From: Arthrobacter sp. NtRootA1
Lineage (GTDB): Bacteria > Actinomycetota > Actinomycetes > Actinomycetales > Micrococcaceae
Length of the DNA stretch: 64,000 bases
NCBI RefSeq assembly: GCF_019976975.1
Contig: NZ_AP024630.1
Span: forward strand, 2,914,001-2,978,000
Direction of reading: 5' to 3'
The notes under the pieces are model-generated. The model did no database searches, had not been told where the DNA came from, and saw nothing but the letters and a program-made list of their open reading frames with translations. Shown piece after piece: positions 50,506 to 59,120 of the stretch (position 1 is the first letter of the stretch; the number at the start of each line of letters is the position of its first letter). The translations under genes were made by a program, and so were the position numbers.

Positions 50506-52168
50506 CCTCATCGTCCTTGCCGACACCATCCACACGCTCGACGACAACCCGGATAACGGTTTCCGATCAGACATTCAGGCCGTTGCCGTCAGCGACGGGT
50601 TGATTGCCGCCGTTGGAACGCGGGAGGACGCCCAGCAGTGGCGAAAGCCCGGCACGCGGGTAGTGGATCTTGGCGGTGCAACACTCACGCCAGGCCTGGT
50701 GGATTGCCACATCCACCCCGTGTTTGGCCTGGACCTGACCATTGGCTGCGATCTGTCCGGCGCGTCCACTTTGGCTGACGTACGCGCGCTGCTGCGTGCA
50801 GAGTCAGCAGGCCCCGCATTAGCAAATCCCGCATCAGGAAACGACGGCGGCTGGTTGCGCGCCTGGGGTCTGAATCCGAACGCGTTTGGCCCAGTTCCCC
50901 TGCACCGGAGCGTGATCGACGAAGTCTCCGGAGACCGGCCGGCGATGATCCGTTTGTTCGATGGCCATTCGGCGTTGGCAAACACCCGGGCACTGGAGTT
51001 GGCCGGGATCCGTGGCCGTGTTGAGTTTGACCAGTCCGCCGAGGTGGTCTGCGACGCCGATGGCGTGCCTACCGGGATGCTGTTGGAAGCTGCGGCCATT
51101 GAACTGGTGCAGCGTCACATTCCCAAGGAATCGTTCGAGGAACGCAAGACCCGCCTGGGTAACCTGCTCCGGGACTTCGCCCGGTCTGGGCTGACCGGCG
51201 GGCATGTCATGGACCATGACGAGGAGTCGACGGCTCTATTTCAGGCTTTGGAAGCCGACGACGAGCTGCCCCTGCGGTTGCGGAGTGCGCCGTGGTGCAT
51301 GCCGGGCACTGACGTGGCCGAGTGGAAGGAACTTGCCCGAACTGTAGGCACCGGCGGACACCGCTGGTCGATCGAGGCCATCAAACTGTTCGTTGATGGA
51401 ACCGTGGACAACGGGACCGCGTGGCTTTACGAGCCGGATCTGTACGGCCAATCCATTGCGCCATTCTGGCCCCGGCCGGAAGAATACACAGCTGCGGTTC
51501 GCTACTTTGCCTCCCGTGGCATCCCGACGGCGACCCACGCCATTGGCGATGCGGGCGTGGAACACGTCCTGGACGCCTTGGAGTCGCTCCGCGGAGTTGT
51601 GCCCTCGGACGTACTCCGCCAAACGGTTCACAGGATTGAACACATCGAAACGGTGCCGGACCAGCTGGTGGAACGCTTCCAGCACGCCGGAGTGGTGGCG
51701 AGTATGCAGCCGACACACTGCACGCATTATTCCGTGGCAGACCAAAGTGACAATTGGTCTACCAGGCTTGGCAAGGTCCGTGCCGACCGGGCATGGCGTT
51801 GCAGGGACCTCCGCGAGGCTGGAGTTACCGTGGGCATCGGATCCGACTGGCCGATTGCTCCGTACGAACCCTTGCCAATCATTGCAGACGCCCAATTGCG
51901 GCGCCGTTCCGGACATCCGGAGCAGGAACCCATCGCACCAGCCCAGGCACTCACCGCGCTCCAAGCGCTTGAGGGCTACACCTCACATGCGGCACACGCT
52001 GCAGGACTGTGGGACGTTTCGGGCTCGATCACGGTGGGCAAGCGCGCCGATTTCACAGCGTTCGAGCGCGATCCACTGACTACGGCCCCGGATGAATTGG
52101 CCGCCAGCAGCGTTGTAGGTACTTTCGTGGACGGCGAGATCCAGTTCATGTTGGAAAGGCTTGCCTAG
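50495..52168 (+). CDS. Amidohydrolase, YtcJ/N-substituted formamide deformylase-like
   Basis: A 557-residue metal-dependent hydrolase of the YtcJ type. VDCHIHPVFGLD (metal HxH, about 69-80), HVMDHDEES, IKLFVDGTVDNGTAWLYEPDLYG (about 300-322), GIPTATHAIGDAGVEHVLDALE (His metal ligand, about 344-365), RIEHIETVPDQLVERF and VGIGSDWPIAPYEPL (Asp, about 449-463) form the amidohydrolase site. YtcJ relatives cleave N-formyl and other amides. ATG 50495 lies within the end of the permease gene. Substrate presumably brought in by that permease; identity unknown. Confidence 0.9.
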   Translation: MTPDLIVLADTIHTLDDNPDNGFRSDIQAVAVSDGLIAAVGTREDAQQWRKPGTRVVDLGGATLTPGLVDCHIHPVFGLDLTIGCDLSGASTLADVRALLRAESAGPALANPASGNDGGWLRAWGLNPNAFGPVPLHRSVIDEVSGDRPAMIRLFDGHSALANTRALELAGIRGRVEFDQSAEVVCDADGVPTGMLLEAAAIELVQRHIPKESFEERKTRLGNLLRDFARSGLTGGHVMDHDEESTALFQALEADDELPLRLRSAPWCMPGTDVAEWKELARTVGTGGHRWSIEAIKLFVDGTVDNGTAWLYEPDLYGQSIAPFWPRPEEYTAAVRYFASRGIPTATHAIGDAGVEHVLDALESLRGVVPSDVLRQTVHRIEHIETVPDQLVERFQHAGVVASMQPTHCTHYSVADQSDNWSTRLGKVRADRAWRCRDLREAGVTVGIGSDWPIAPYEPLPIIADAQLRRRSGHPEQEPIAPAQALTALQALEGYTSHAAHAAGLWDVSGSITVGKRADFTAFERDPLTTAPDELAASSVVGTFVDGEIQFMLERLA

Positions 52169-52187
52169 CATTCTTTGATCGGCCGGG

Positions 52188-54845
52188 CTACATGCGGTTC
52201 TTGGTTTTGGACGTAGCCAGTGCCGTCCACGGATCTTCGGGCCAGGGATGCTTGGGGTAGCGCCCACGCATCTCTGCCCGAACCTGGGAGTAGGGCCCGG
52301 ACCAAAACGACGTGAGATCAGCTGTCACCGCCAACGGCCTGCCGGCGGGAGACAAAAGGTGGAAAAGCACCGGTACCCTTCCCTCAATAAGGCGAGGCGT
52401 GCGGTCCCAGCCGAAACATTCCTGCAGCTTGACCGCTACAACCGGGCTCCCGCCGTCGGGCTCCATATTCGTTCGATCCGGGCCTCCGGAGCCATCGGAG
52501 ACCTCTGGGTACTCGATTCGCACCCGCGAGCCACTGGGCACCTGAAGGCGCTCAGGCACCAGGCTGTCCAAGGCGGAAGCCTCGGGCCACGGGAGCAGGC
52601 GCCGGAGTGGATCGGCGAGGTCTATGGTGGTGGCCGGGGCGCCGGTGGCCATGGATTCGAGCTCCGGAGCAAGCCAATCATCCAATCTGGCCAACAGTGC
52701 GGATTCGCTGACATCCGGCCACGGATCGCCGAGCTCCCGATACAACAACGCCATACGCCGGCGCAGCGCATCTGCCGCGGCGGACCACCCGATCATCGAG
52801 AGTCCGGCCTTTTCCAGCGCAGTCGCAACAGCATGCCGGCCCTGCTCGGCACTGGGGCGCACGGGCGTCATGGACAGCACCAGCGCTCCCAACCTCCGCT
52901 CAAGCCTGGCGGTCACCCGCCCTTGGGCGAAACGTGCCGTTTCTTCCTCCACTAACAACTCGGGCGCCGCAGCCGCCGCCAGCTCGGCGGACAGGGGCGC
53001 AGCCGATCGGATCACGGCGCCAGTGCCCGCGGCATCCCTGCCTTGGGCGCGTGAAACCTCCGCCACGGCCAACCAGTCATGGCCGGCCAGGGCGCTACCT
53101 GCGGGCAGGCCAGCCCTCGTGCCCGATGTCAGCAGATACGTTGGTGTCCCTTGGCCGGGAACCCGCCTGGCAATACGGTCCGGGAAGGCCAACGCGACCA
53201 CGAACCCCGGAGCCTCCCTCGCTGAAACGTCCAGTGCCCGTTGTGAATCGATTCTTTGTCGATCAACGGTGTTGGAGGTCTCCTGACGCGCCAGCGATTC
53301 CATCCGTTTGACGTCCTCGGCGAATCGTCGGGCTGCCGGGTGTGATCCGGATCGAACTGCCGCCAGGAGTTTTGTGAGATCGGCGCCAGCCGCGCGTTGA
53401 TCACCGGCTACCAATGCCACTGTTTCAGCGGCAAGGCGACGGCCAACCATCGTAGAACCGTCCAGTAGCGCGCGGGCGAGCCGAGGGTCTGCCGGGACCT
53501 TCGCGAGCGTCCTGCCCAAGTCCGTGACAGTTCCCTCCACTGTCACCGCACCGAGTTCCCGAAGGACCTCGACGGCGTCATCCATAGCGGCGCGCGGTGG
53601 TGCGTCGGGCAGTGCAAGCCCACGGCCCCCGGGGGCTCCCCAGCAAGCGAGCACGAGAGCGGCGCTGGTGAGGTCGGCCACCGAAATCTCGGGGGTTTGG
53701 TGCGCTGGCGCGGCGGCGAAGGCCTGCTGGTCGTAGCACCGAACCACCCTGCCCGGTCCTTGGCGCGCTGCGCGGCCGGCCCGCTGCTCGGCCGAAGCCT
53801 TTGAGCAGGACACCGTCACCAGTCCGGACATGCCTCTGCCCGCGTCACGACGCGGTTCACGTGAAAGGCCGGAATCTATAACGAGCCGGACGCCCGGCAC
53901 CGTGAGTGACGACTCGGCCAACGCCGTAGACACGATGATTCGAGGAGTGTCGCCGGGTTCCCGGCCTGAAACCGCCCGGTCCTGAGCGTCCGGACCGATC
54001 TGGCCATGCAGCTCAAGCACCTCAACACCGGCCTGGACCCGCCCGCGGAGCCGGCTGGCGACGTCGGACACTTCACGGACACCTGGGAGAAAGACCAAAG
54101 CGTCCACGTCGGGGTTTACCATGAGCGCTTCCTCGTGGGCAGCCACCGTTGTTTCGGCAACATGGTTCAGGAAGCTGTATGCCACGCCGCGATCGTCCAA
54201 GCGCTGACCCGCGGCCGGAACCCACTGGACTTCCAGGGCGTGCAGCGCGGAAGGACAGTCGACGACGGGAGCCGGCGCGCCGCCGTCGGCGCTTCGTCCC
54301 AGCAGGGCGGCGAAACGTGCGGCGTCAAGAGTTGCCGACATGGCCACGAGGGTGAGGTCGCCGCGGAGTTCCCGGACTTCCGCGAGCATGCCAACGAGCA
54401 GGTCAGTTTCGAGGCCACGCTCGTGGACCTCATCCAGGATCACTGCTTGCGTACCCTCAAGTCCGGGATCAACCAGAAGGCGCCGCAAGAGAATACCCGG
54501 AGTGACGAACTCCACCACAGTGTCCGAACCCGACTTGCTCTCGCCGCGGACTGTATAACCAACCCGGCTGCCCAGACGGCTGCCGTCGAGTGAGGCAAGG
54601 CGGCGGGCGGCTGAACGCGCGGCCACCCTGCGCGGCTGGGTGACGACGACGCGGGGCTGGCCCCGGCGCCTCTCCCCCACAAGGTTGGCCAGCAGTGGAG
54701 GAACCAAGGTGGTCTTTCCCGTCCCGGGCGGTGCCTGGACGACCACCGTTCCGCCGTCGCCCTGGCTCTTGAGGGCGGCGGTGAGCTTTCCCAAGGAATC
54801 AGCGAAGACCAGTCCTGTGCCGATAGTGTCCAGTCTGAAAGTCAC
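52188..54845 (-). CDS. hrpB: ATP-dependent RNA helicase HrpB
   Basis: An 885-residue DEAH/RHA helicase: Walker A APPGTGKTTLVP (about 39-50), DEVHERGLETD (about 137-147), SAT, VSTALAESSLTVPGV and QRAGRAARQGPG (motif VI), then the HrpB-type C-terminal half ending WPEDPWTALATSKTKNRM, with GRYPKHPWPEDP typical of HrpB. RNA or ribosome-related role; in E. coli HrpB is non-essential with unsettled function. Start is GTG 54845 (or 54848): a longer frame from 54884 would pass through the terminator of the upstream alcohol dehydrogenase. Confidence 0.93.
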   Translation of the reverse strand: MTFRLDTIGTGLVFADSLGKLTAALKSQGDGGTVVVQAPPGTGKTTLVPPLLANLVGERRRGQPRVVVTQPRRVAARSAARRLASLDGSRLGSRVGYTVRGESKSGSDTVVEFVTPGILLRRLLVDPGLEGTQAVILDEVHERGLETDLLVGMLAEVRELRGDLTLVAMSATLDAARFAALLGRSADGGAPAPVVDCPSALHALEVQWVPAAGQRLDDRGVAYSFLNHVAETTVAAHEEALMVNPDVDALVFLPGVREVSDVASRLRGRVQAGVEVLELHGQIGPDAQDRAVSGREPGDTPRIIVSTALAESSLTVPGVRLVIDSGLSREPRRDAGRGMSGLVTVSCSKASAEQRAGRAARQGPGRVVRCYDQQAFAAAPAHQTPEISVADLTSAALVLACWGAPGGRGLALPDAPPRAAMDDAVEVLRELGAVTVEGTVTDLGRTLAKVPADPRLARALLDGSTMVGRRLAAETVALVAGDQRAAGADLTKLLAAVRSGSHPAARRFAEDVKRMESLARQETSNTVDRQRIDSQRALDVSAREAPGFVVALAFPDRIARRVPGQGTPTYLLTSGTRAGLPAGSALAGHDWLAVAEVSRAQGRDAAGTGAVIRSAAPLSAELAAAAAPELLVEEETARFAQGRVTARLERRLGALVLSMTPVRPSAEQGRHAVATALEKAGLSMIGWSAAADALRRRMALLYRELGDPWPDVSESALLARLDDWLAPELESMATGAPATTIDLADPLRRLLPWPEASALDSLVPERLQVPSGSRVRIEYPEVSDGSGGPDRTNMEPDGGSPVVAVKLQECFGWDRTPRLIEGRVPVLFHLLSPAGRPLAVTADLTSFWSGPYSQVRAEMRGRYPKHPWPEDPWTALATSKTKNRM

Positions 54846-54877
54846 CACACCATTGTCCCTGCTTGGTGGCACTAAAA

Positions 54878-54924
54878 GGGCCACGCCCCTCCATCAACCT
54901 GAAGGCTGCGAGGAGGCGTGGCCC
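54878..54924 (-). terminator. Terminator of the alcohol dehydrogenase gene
   Basis: GGGCCACGCC (54878-54887) and GGCGTGGCCC (54915-54924) are exact inverted copies with a short extra helix (CCT/AGG) inside; on the minus strand it is followed by TTTTAG. It lies 30 bases after the adh stop. Confidence 0.85.
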
Positions 54925-54953
54925 CTCAGTAGTGTTGCTATTCGGTCGGCGTG

Positions 54954-55997
54954 CTAGCCGATGGTGGACGTGTCAATGACAAAGCGATAACGCACATCGG
55001 AGGCGAGCACGCGCTCATAGGCTTCGTTGATCTTGCTGGCCGGGATGACCTCGATCTCGGCACCGAGCCCGTGCTCTGCGCAAAAGTCCAGCATCTCCTG
55101 GGTTTCGCGGATTCCGCCGATCATGGAGCCGGCGAACCTGCGGCGCCCACCGATGAGCGCGAAAGCATTCACGGGCAGCGGCTCGGCCGGCGCGCCAACG
55201 TTCACCAGCGTGCCGTCAAGGCTCAGCAGTTGCAGGTAGGCGCTGATGTCGATGGACGCGCTGACGGTGTTGATGATGAGGTCAAATGTGCCCGCCAGTT
55301 GCTCGAACGTGGCAGGATCACTGGTGGCGTAATAGTGGTCAGCGCCCAGTTTGAGGCCGTCTTCCATCTTCTTCAGGGACTGCGAGAGGACAGTCACCTC
55401 TGCACCCATGGCGTGGGCAATCTTGACACCCATGTGGCCCAGGCCACCCAAGCCCACGATCGCGACCTTCTTGCCAGGGCCGGCCTCCCAGTGATGCAGA
55501 GGGGAGAAGGTCGTGATGCCTGCGCACAGCAGCGGTGCAGCGACGTCGAGATCCAGCGCTTCGGGGATGGTGACCACAAAGTCCTCGTTCACCACCACGC
55601 TGCTCGAGTATCCGCCCTGGGTGACGGTGCCGTCACGGTCAATTGCGCCGTAGGTGCCCACGTTGCCGTTGAGGCAGTACTGTTCCTCGCCCGCCAAGCA
55701 GTTCCTGCACTCCTTGCACGAGTTGACCATGCAGCCAACACCAACCCGGTCGCCCACTTTGTGCTTGGTGACGTTCTGGCCAACTTCGGTAACGATGCCG
55801 GCAATCTCGTGGCCAGGGACAAGCGGGTACTGCTGGGGACCCCAATCGCCGCGCACCGTGTGGATGTCCGAGTGACAGATACCAGCGAACTTGATGTCAA
55901 TGTGGATGTCGTGAGGTCCAACCTCGCGACGTTCGATGGTGGTCAGGGTGAGGTCGCCCGTGGCCGAAGGTGAAGCATAAGCGTTAGCGGAAGGCAT
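54954..55997 (-). CDS. Zinc-dependent alcohol dehydrogenase (cinnamyl/YahK-type)
   Basis: A 347-residue medium-chain dehydrogenase of the CAD/YahK group, reducing aldehydes with NADPH or NADH. Catalytic zinc ligands GICHSD (Cys 41) and VPGHEIAG (His, Glu about 63-64), structural zinc [15 protein letters not shown] (four Cys, about 94-108), and nucleotide loop [10 protein letters not shown] (about 178-187). Shows HE in GHE and [10 protein letters not shown] as in cinnamyl-alcohol dehydrogenases. CAGGAG site before ATG 55997. The 358 bases upstream to the cupin gene hold only its promoter region and a decayed regulator. Confidence 0.92.
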   Translation of the reverse strand: MPSANAYASPSATGDLTLTTIERREVGPHDIHIDIKFAGICHSDIHTVRGDWGPQQYPLVPGHEIAGIVTEVGQNVTKHKVGDRVGVGCMVNSCKECRNCLAGEEQYCLNGNVGTYGAIDRDGTVTQGGYSSSVVVNEDFVVTIPEALDLDVAAPLLCAGITTFSPLHHWEAGPGKKVAIVGLGGLGHMGVKIAHAMGAEVTVLSQSLKKMEDGLKLGADHYYATSDPATFEQLAGTFDLIINTVSASIDISAYLQLLSLDGTLVNVGAPAEPLPVNAFALIGGRRRFAGSMIGGIRETQEMLDFCAEHGLGAEIEVIPASKINEAYERVLASDVRYRFVIDTSTIG

Positions 55998-56126
55998 GTT
56001 TCTCCTGCGTGATGAAGATTAGTGGATGCTTCCATCTAACCCCCTTTTCCGAAATGCAAGGAGTTACTGCTGTTAGGGGTAATGACAGGGACTCCCTTGG
56101 AAGGCCAAAAGCCATACCGTTGGAAA

Positions 56127-56296
56127 CACATGCGGATCGAGGCGGGGCGTAACCCCTATGACCGTGGACTCGCTGGCCTCGTAGGTGAGTTGTCCAGGCG
56201 CAGCGAAGACTTCCGTGTTCGCTGGCGGCGCACAACGTCCGGCAGCATTACATCGGCAAGAAGTAGTTCCGGCGTCCGATCGTCGGGGACCGACTG
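56127..56296 (+). pseudogene. Remnant of an MmyB-type XRE regulator (C-terminal ligand domain)
   Basis: The plus strand from 56127 reads HMRIEAGRNPYDRGLAGLV and on to FRVRW, the conserved C-terminal part of MmyB-like regulators. At 56223-56228 TGGCGGCG has lost one G: shifting frame by one restores AAHNVRQHYIGKK, then a TAG (56264-56266) replaces the usual Lys/Arg codon, and FRRPIVGDRL follows in the same frame. So one deletion and one nonsense change. The N-terminal helix-turn-helix is missing. A clear decayed gene, not a 71-codon ORF. Confidence 0.85.
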
Positions 56297-56355
56297 AAAC
56301 CCGCCACGACCTCCGCACGACGAAACGCAACTAATTCCAGGACGAAAAAGGAACC

Positions 56356-56760
56356 ATGGACATTACCCCGAAGACCACCAGCACCAAGGGGCCATCAGGG
56401 CTCTTCACCGGCGACGTCTACTTCGACGTCATCGCCAAGGGAGACGCGCCCTCCCGACTTCGAGTGAACATCGTCCGCTTCGCTCCGTGCGCTAGAACGG
56501 CCTGGCACACCCACGCGGCTGGTCAGACGCTCCACGTGACGGACGGTGTAGGCCTGGTCCAGGCGCGCGGAGCAGAGGTGAAGGTGGTCCGCCAAGGTGA
56601 CACCATCTACACGCCGCCGGGCGAATGGCACTGGCACGGTGCTGCTCCGGAGCATTTCATGAGCCACCTTGCCATGTGGGAAACCACCGGAGCCGCAGAC
56701 GGGTCCGAAACAACGTGGGGCGAGCTAGTGACAGATGAGGAGTATGGCTATCCGGGCTGA
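56356..56760 (+). CDS. Cupin protein, hydroxynitrile-lyase-like
   Basis: A 134-residue single-cupin metal protein: ARTAWHTHAAGQTLHVTDG (about 50-68; His pair and Gln of the metal site), a GDTIYTPPGEWHWHGAAPEHFMSHLAMWE second motif (about 82-110; WHWHGA gives the last metal His). The WHTHxxGQ and HWHGAAP patterns match the small Mn-cupin group that includes the acidobacterial hydroxynitrile lyase; many relatives are of unknown function or sit with carboxymuconolactone decarboxylases. AAAGGA precedes ATG 56356. Its former neighbour is a decayed MmyB regulator. Confidence 0.88.
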   Translation: MDITPKTTSTKGPSGLFTGDVYFDVIAKGDAPSRLRVNIVRFAPCARTAWHTHAAGQTLHVTDGVGLVQARGAEVKVVRQGDTIYTPPGEWHWHGAAPEHFMSHLAMWETTGAADGSETTWGELVTDEEYGYPG

Positions 56761-56813
56761 GGGCTTTTATCGGGCTTCCTAATAATGTCAGACCCTGGTG
56801 AGAGGGTTTATTC

Positions 56814-59036
56814 ATGGGAAGCATTGGGGAGATTCTGGCGCGGCGGGCAGCAGTGACTGGCGCCTCGCTGCGCCCCCGACGCGTTCCCCTCGGAAGCCAC
56901 TCCGGTGCTGCCCACGGGCAGGACGGCTGTGAAAGCCCGACGGCGGCAGTCACCGATTCGGCGAGCCCAAGGGCCATGGCGCTGCTTCGCGGCGTCAAAC
57001 CACTGCCCGTCCCTGAACCCGATGAAACGGACCGTAACGATTTCCCCGGGCACGGCGTTTCCCACGGGCTTGAGGACGCACGGGGAATTGAGGATGCGCG
57101 GGGAATTGATGGTTCTCTGGGAATTGAGGGGGCGCTGGGAATTGAGGGGGCGCTGGCTGACAGCGTTGAGGCGTTGGAGAGCCTGCGTTCCTGCACCGTT
57201 GCCGGTGCCCTGTCGTTCGGGTTTGCGGAAGCCGCGGGGTTCGCCGGGCGGGTGGAGGAGATCTCCCGCACCGTGGAATACCTGCAGGTCATCGCGGCGC
57301 ACGCCGTGGAACGGACCCGTACCCAAGCCCAGCAGGCACGGCCCTCCTCCGCGGCGGGCACGGGATGGCAGACCGGCTGGACCGACCCCGCAACCACAGA
57401 CTGCGGAACTACAGACCCTGCGGCCCCGGCAGCAGGACCAAACCCCGCCACCGCCCCCGCCACGGCTGCAGGGTCTACTGCTGTCGGTGGATCCGCTGCT
57501 GCTGCTGGATCCGCTACTGCTGGAGGTTTCGCCACTGCTGCTGGTTTCGATGCTGTCGCTGGATCCGCTGCTGCTGCTGTTGGATCCGCTACTGCTGGTG
57601 GGTTCAGTGGTGTTGCTGCGGCGGACGCTGCCGCGGTGGCCGATGATGGTTACCGGGACGCCGCGCAGTTCCTGCGGGCCCGCCTGCGGATCGGCATCAG
57701 CGAAGCCCGGCGCCGGCTCGCCCTGGCCTCCGAGGTCCTCCCCCGGACCGGAATCGCCGGCCAACACATCCCGGCCCGCCGCGAAATCCTGGCCCAAGCC
57801 CTCGAATCCACACAAATACCCACCCGGTCCGCGAGCATCATCAGCGCCGCCCTGGACAAAGCCCGGCTCCTCACCGACGAAGAAACCCTCACCCGGATGG
57901 AACACGCCCTCACCGCCACGGCCATTGAATCCGACCCCGACTTCGTCCTGAAAATGACCAAACGCTGGAACGACCTCATCGACCAAGACGGCCCGGAACC
58001 CAGCGAAGAAATCCTCCGCCAACTCCAAGGCACCTTCATCCGCAAACCCCGCCACGGACTGCACCACCTGGAAATCTTCGCCACCACCGAACAATACGAA
58101 ACACTCACCACCGCCATGAACACCGCCACCAACCCCCGACTCACCCCCGCACACAACCCAGCCACCGGGGAAAGCAACGAGAGCACTGACGGGGACGGGG
58201 ACGGGGGCGGGAACAGCGATAGCGGGAACAATCCAGCGGGTCCGGAGCTGGACCGGCGTTCCCGGGCCCAGAAACTCCTCGACGGACTCGTCGGAGCCTG
58301 CGCCGTCGCGATGACCACCGGGAAACTGCCCTCCAACGGCGGACTCCGACCCCAACTCACCGTCACCATCAACCACCACGACCTCTTCGAACGACTCACC
58401 CGCACGGCCCCCACCCCAAGCACAGCCACACCAGCCGGTGCAGCCCCCACGCCACCCGGCACACAAACCACTGGGCCTGGCCCGCACGGCCCCCGGTTCA
58501 GCTCCGGCGCCGCCACCCCAGCCGGTGCAGCCCCCACGGCACCCGGCACAGCCGCCACCCAGACCACAGGCACAGGGACTGGACCTGGCCCGCGCCACTC
58601 CCGGCTCAGCTCCGGCGCCGCCACCTTTACCGGCCCGATGCACCCCAACACCATCCGCAAAATCGCCTGCGACGCCGACATCCTCCCCGTCCTGCTCGGA
58701 ACCGACTCCCGCATCCTGGACATCGGCCGCACCACCCGGATCTTCCCACCCCACATCCGCAAAGCCATCACCGCCCGCGACCAAGGCTGCGCCTTCCCCG
58801 ACTGCACCATGCCCGCCCCCTGGTGCGAAGCCCACCACATCACCTACTGGTCACACGGCGGCACCACCTCCACCGACAACGGCACCCTGCTCTGCAGCCA
58901 CCACCACCACCTCATCCACAAAGAAAACTGGACCATCACCACCACCACCGGCGTGCCCTGGTTCACCCCACCCCCACACATCGACCCCAAACAAACACCA
59001 CGACGCAACCACCACCACACACCCCTCAGAACATAA
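56814..59036 (+). CDS. DUF222/13E12-family HNH endonuclease-like protein
   Basis: A 740-residue protein: a DUF222 core split by repeats (residues about 115-185 and 280-360: GALSFGFAEAAGFAGRVEEISRTVEYLQVIAAHAVERTRTQ; RARLRIGISEARRRLALASEVLPRTGIAGQHIPARREILAQALES), a variable Pro/Thr/Ala-rich stretch, and a C-terminal HNH domain CAFPDCTMPAPWCEAHHITYWSHGGTTSTDNGTLLCSHHHHLIHKENW (two Cys pairs and the EAHH catalytic site, about 660-707). These proteins are amplified in actinobacteria and may be nicking or homing-type nucleases; activity unproven. Expanded low-complexity regions mark it as fast evolving. Its stop lies in a tandem repeat. Confidence 0.88.
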   Translation: MGSIGEILARRAAVTGASLRPRRVPLGSHSGAAHGQDGCESPTAAVTDSASPRAMALLRGVKPLPVPEPDETDRNDFPGHGVSHGLEDARGIEDARGIDGSLGIEGALGIEGALADSVEALESLRSCTVAGALSFGFAEAAGFAGRVEEISRTVEYLQVIAAHAVERTRTQAQQARPSSAAGTGWQTGWTDPATTDCGTTDPAAPAAGPNPATAPATAAGSTAVGGSAAAAGSATAGGFATAAGFDAVAGSAAAAVGSATAGGFSGVAAADAAAVADDGYRDAAQFLRARLRIGISEARRRLALASEVLPRTGIAGQHIPARREILAQALESTQIPTRSASIISAALDKARLLTDEETLTRMEHALTATAIESDPDFVLKMTKRWNDLIDQDGPEPSEEILRQLQGTFIRKPRHGLHHLEIFATTEQYETLTTAMNTATNPRLTPAHNPATGESNESTDGDGDGGGNSDSGNNPAGPELDRRSRAQKLLDGLVGACAVAMTTGKLPSNGGLRPQLTVTINHHDLFERLTRTAPTPSTATPAGAAPTPPGTQTTGPGPHGPRFSSGAATPAGAAPTAPGTAATQTTGTGTGPGPRHSRLSSGAATFTGPMHPNTIRKIACDADILPVLLGTDSRILDIGRTTRIFPPHIRKAITARDQGCAFPDCTMPAPWCEAHHITYWSHGGTTSTDNGTLLCSHHHHLIHKENWTITTTTGVPWFTPPPHIDPKQTPRRNHHHTPLRT
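57070..57156. repeat. Short tandem repeats in the DUF222 gene, part 1
   Basis: GAATTGAGGGGGCGCTGG is present twice without change (57121-57138, 57139-57156), with decayed copies upstream; in frame, giving GIEGALGIEGAL. Confidence 0.85.
57475..57615. repeat. Low-complexity CTG-rich repeats in the DUF222 gene
   Basis: Irregular repeats of GGATCCGCT(A/G)CTGCTG type code for an Ala/Gly/Thr-rich linker of about 45 residues between the two DUF222 parts. Confidence 0.75.
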
Positions 59037-59076
59037 AAGAGCCTCAGAACACAAAAGAGCCCTCCGACCGTAAGAG
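59024..59076. repeat. Tandem repeat copying the 3' end of the DUF222 gene
   Basis: CCTCAGAACATAAAAGAG (59024-59041, contains the TAA stop at 59034) is followed by CCTCAGAACACAAAAGAG (59042-59059) and a decayed third copy to about 59076. Confidence 0.85.
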
Positions 59077-59120
59077 TGCCCGGCGCATATTGAGGGGCCA
59101 GGCTGCACCCGTCTGGGCGC

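Noticed and set aside
54846..54884. hrpB start at ATG 54884
   Set aside because: The frame would run into the adh terminator stem; GTG 54845/54848 avoids it.
56082..56297. A 71-codon gene between adh and the cupin
   Set aside because: Its middle part is a frame of the decayed MmyB regulator; the rest has no support.
56808..58838. Long open frame opposite the DUF222-HNH gene (about 676 codons)
   Set aside because: Gly/Ser-rich low-complexity mirror of a confident gene; no motif.
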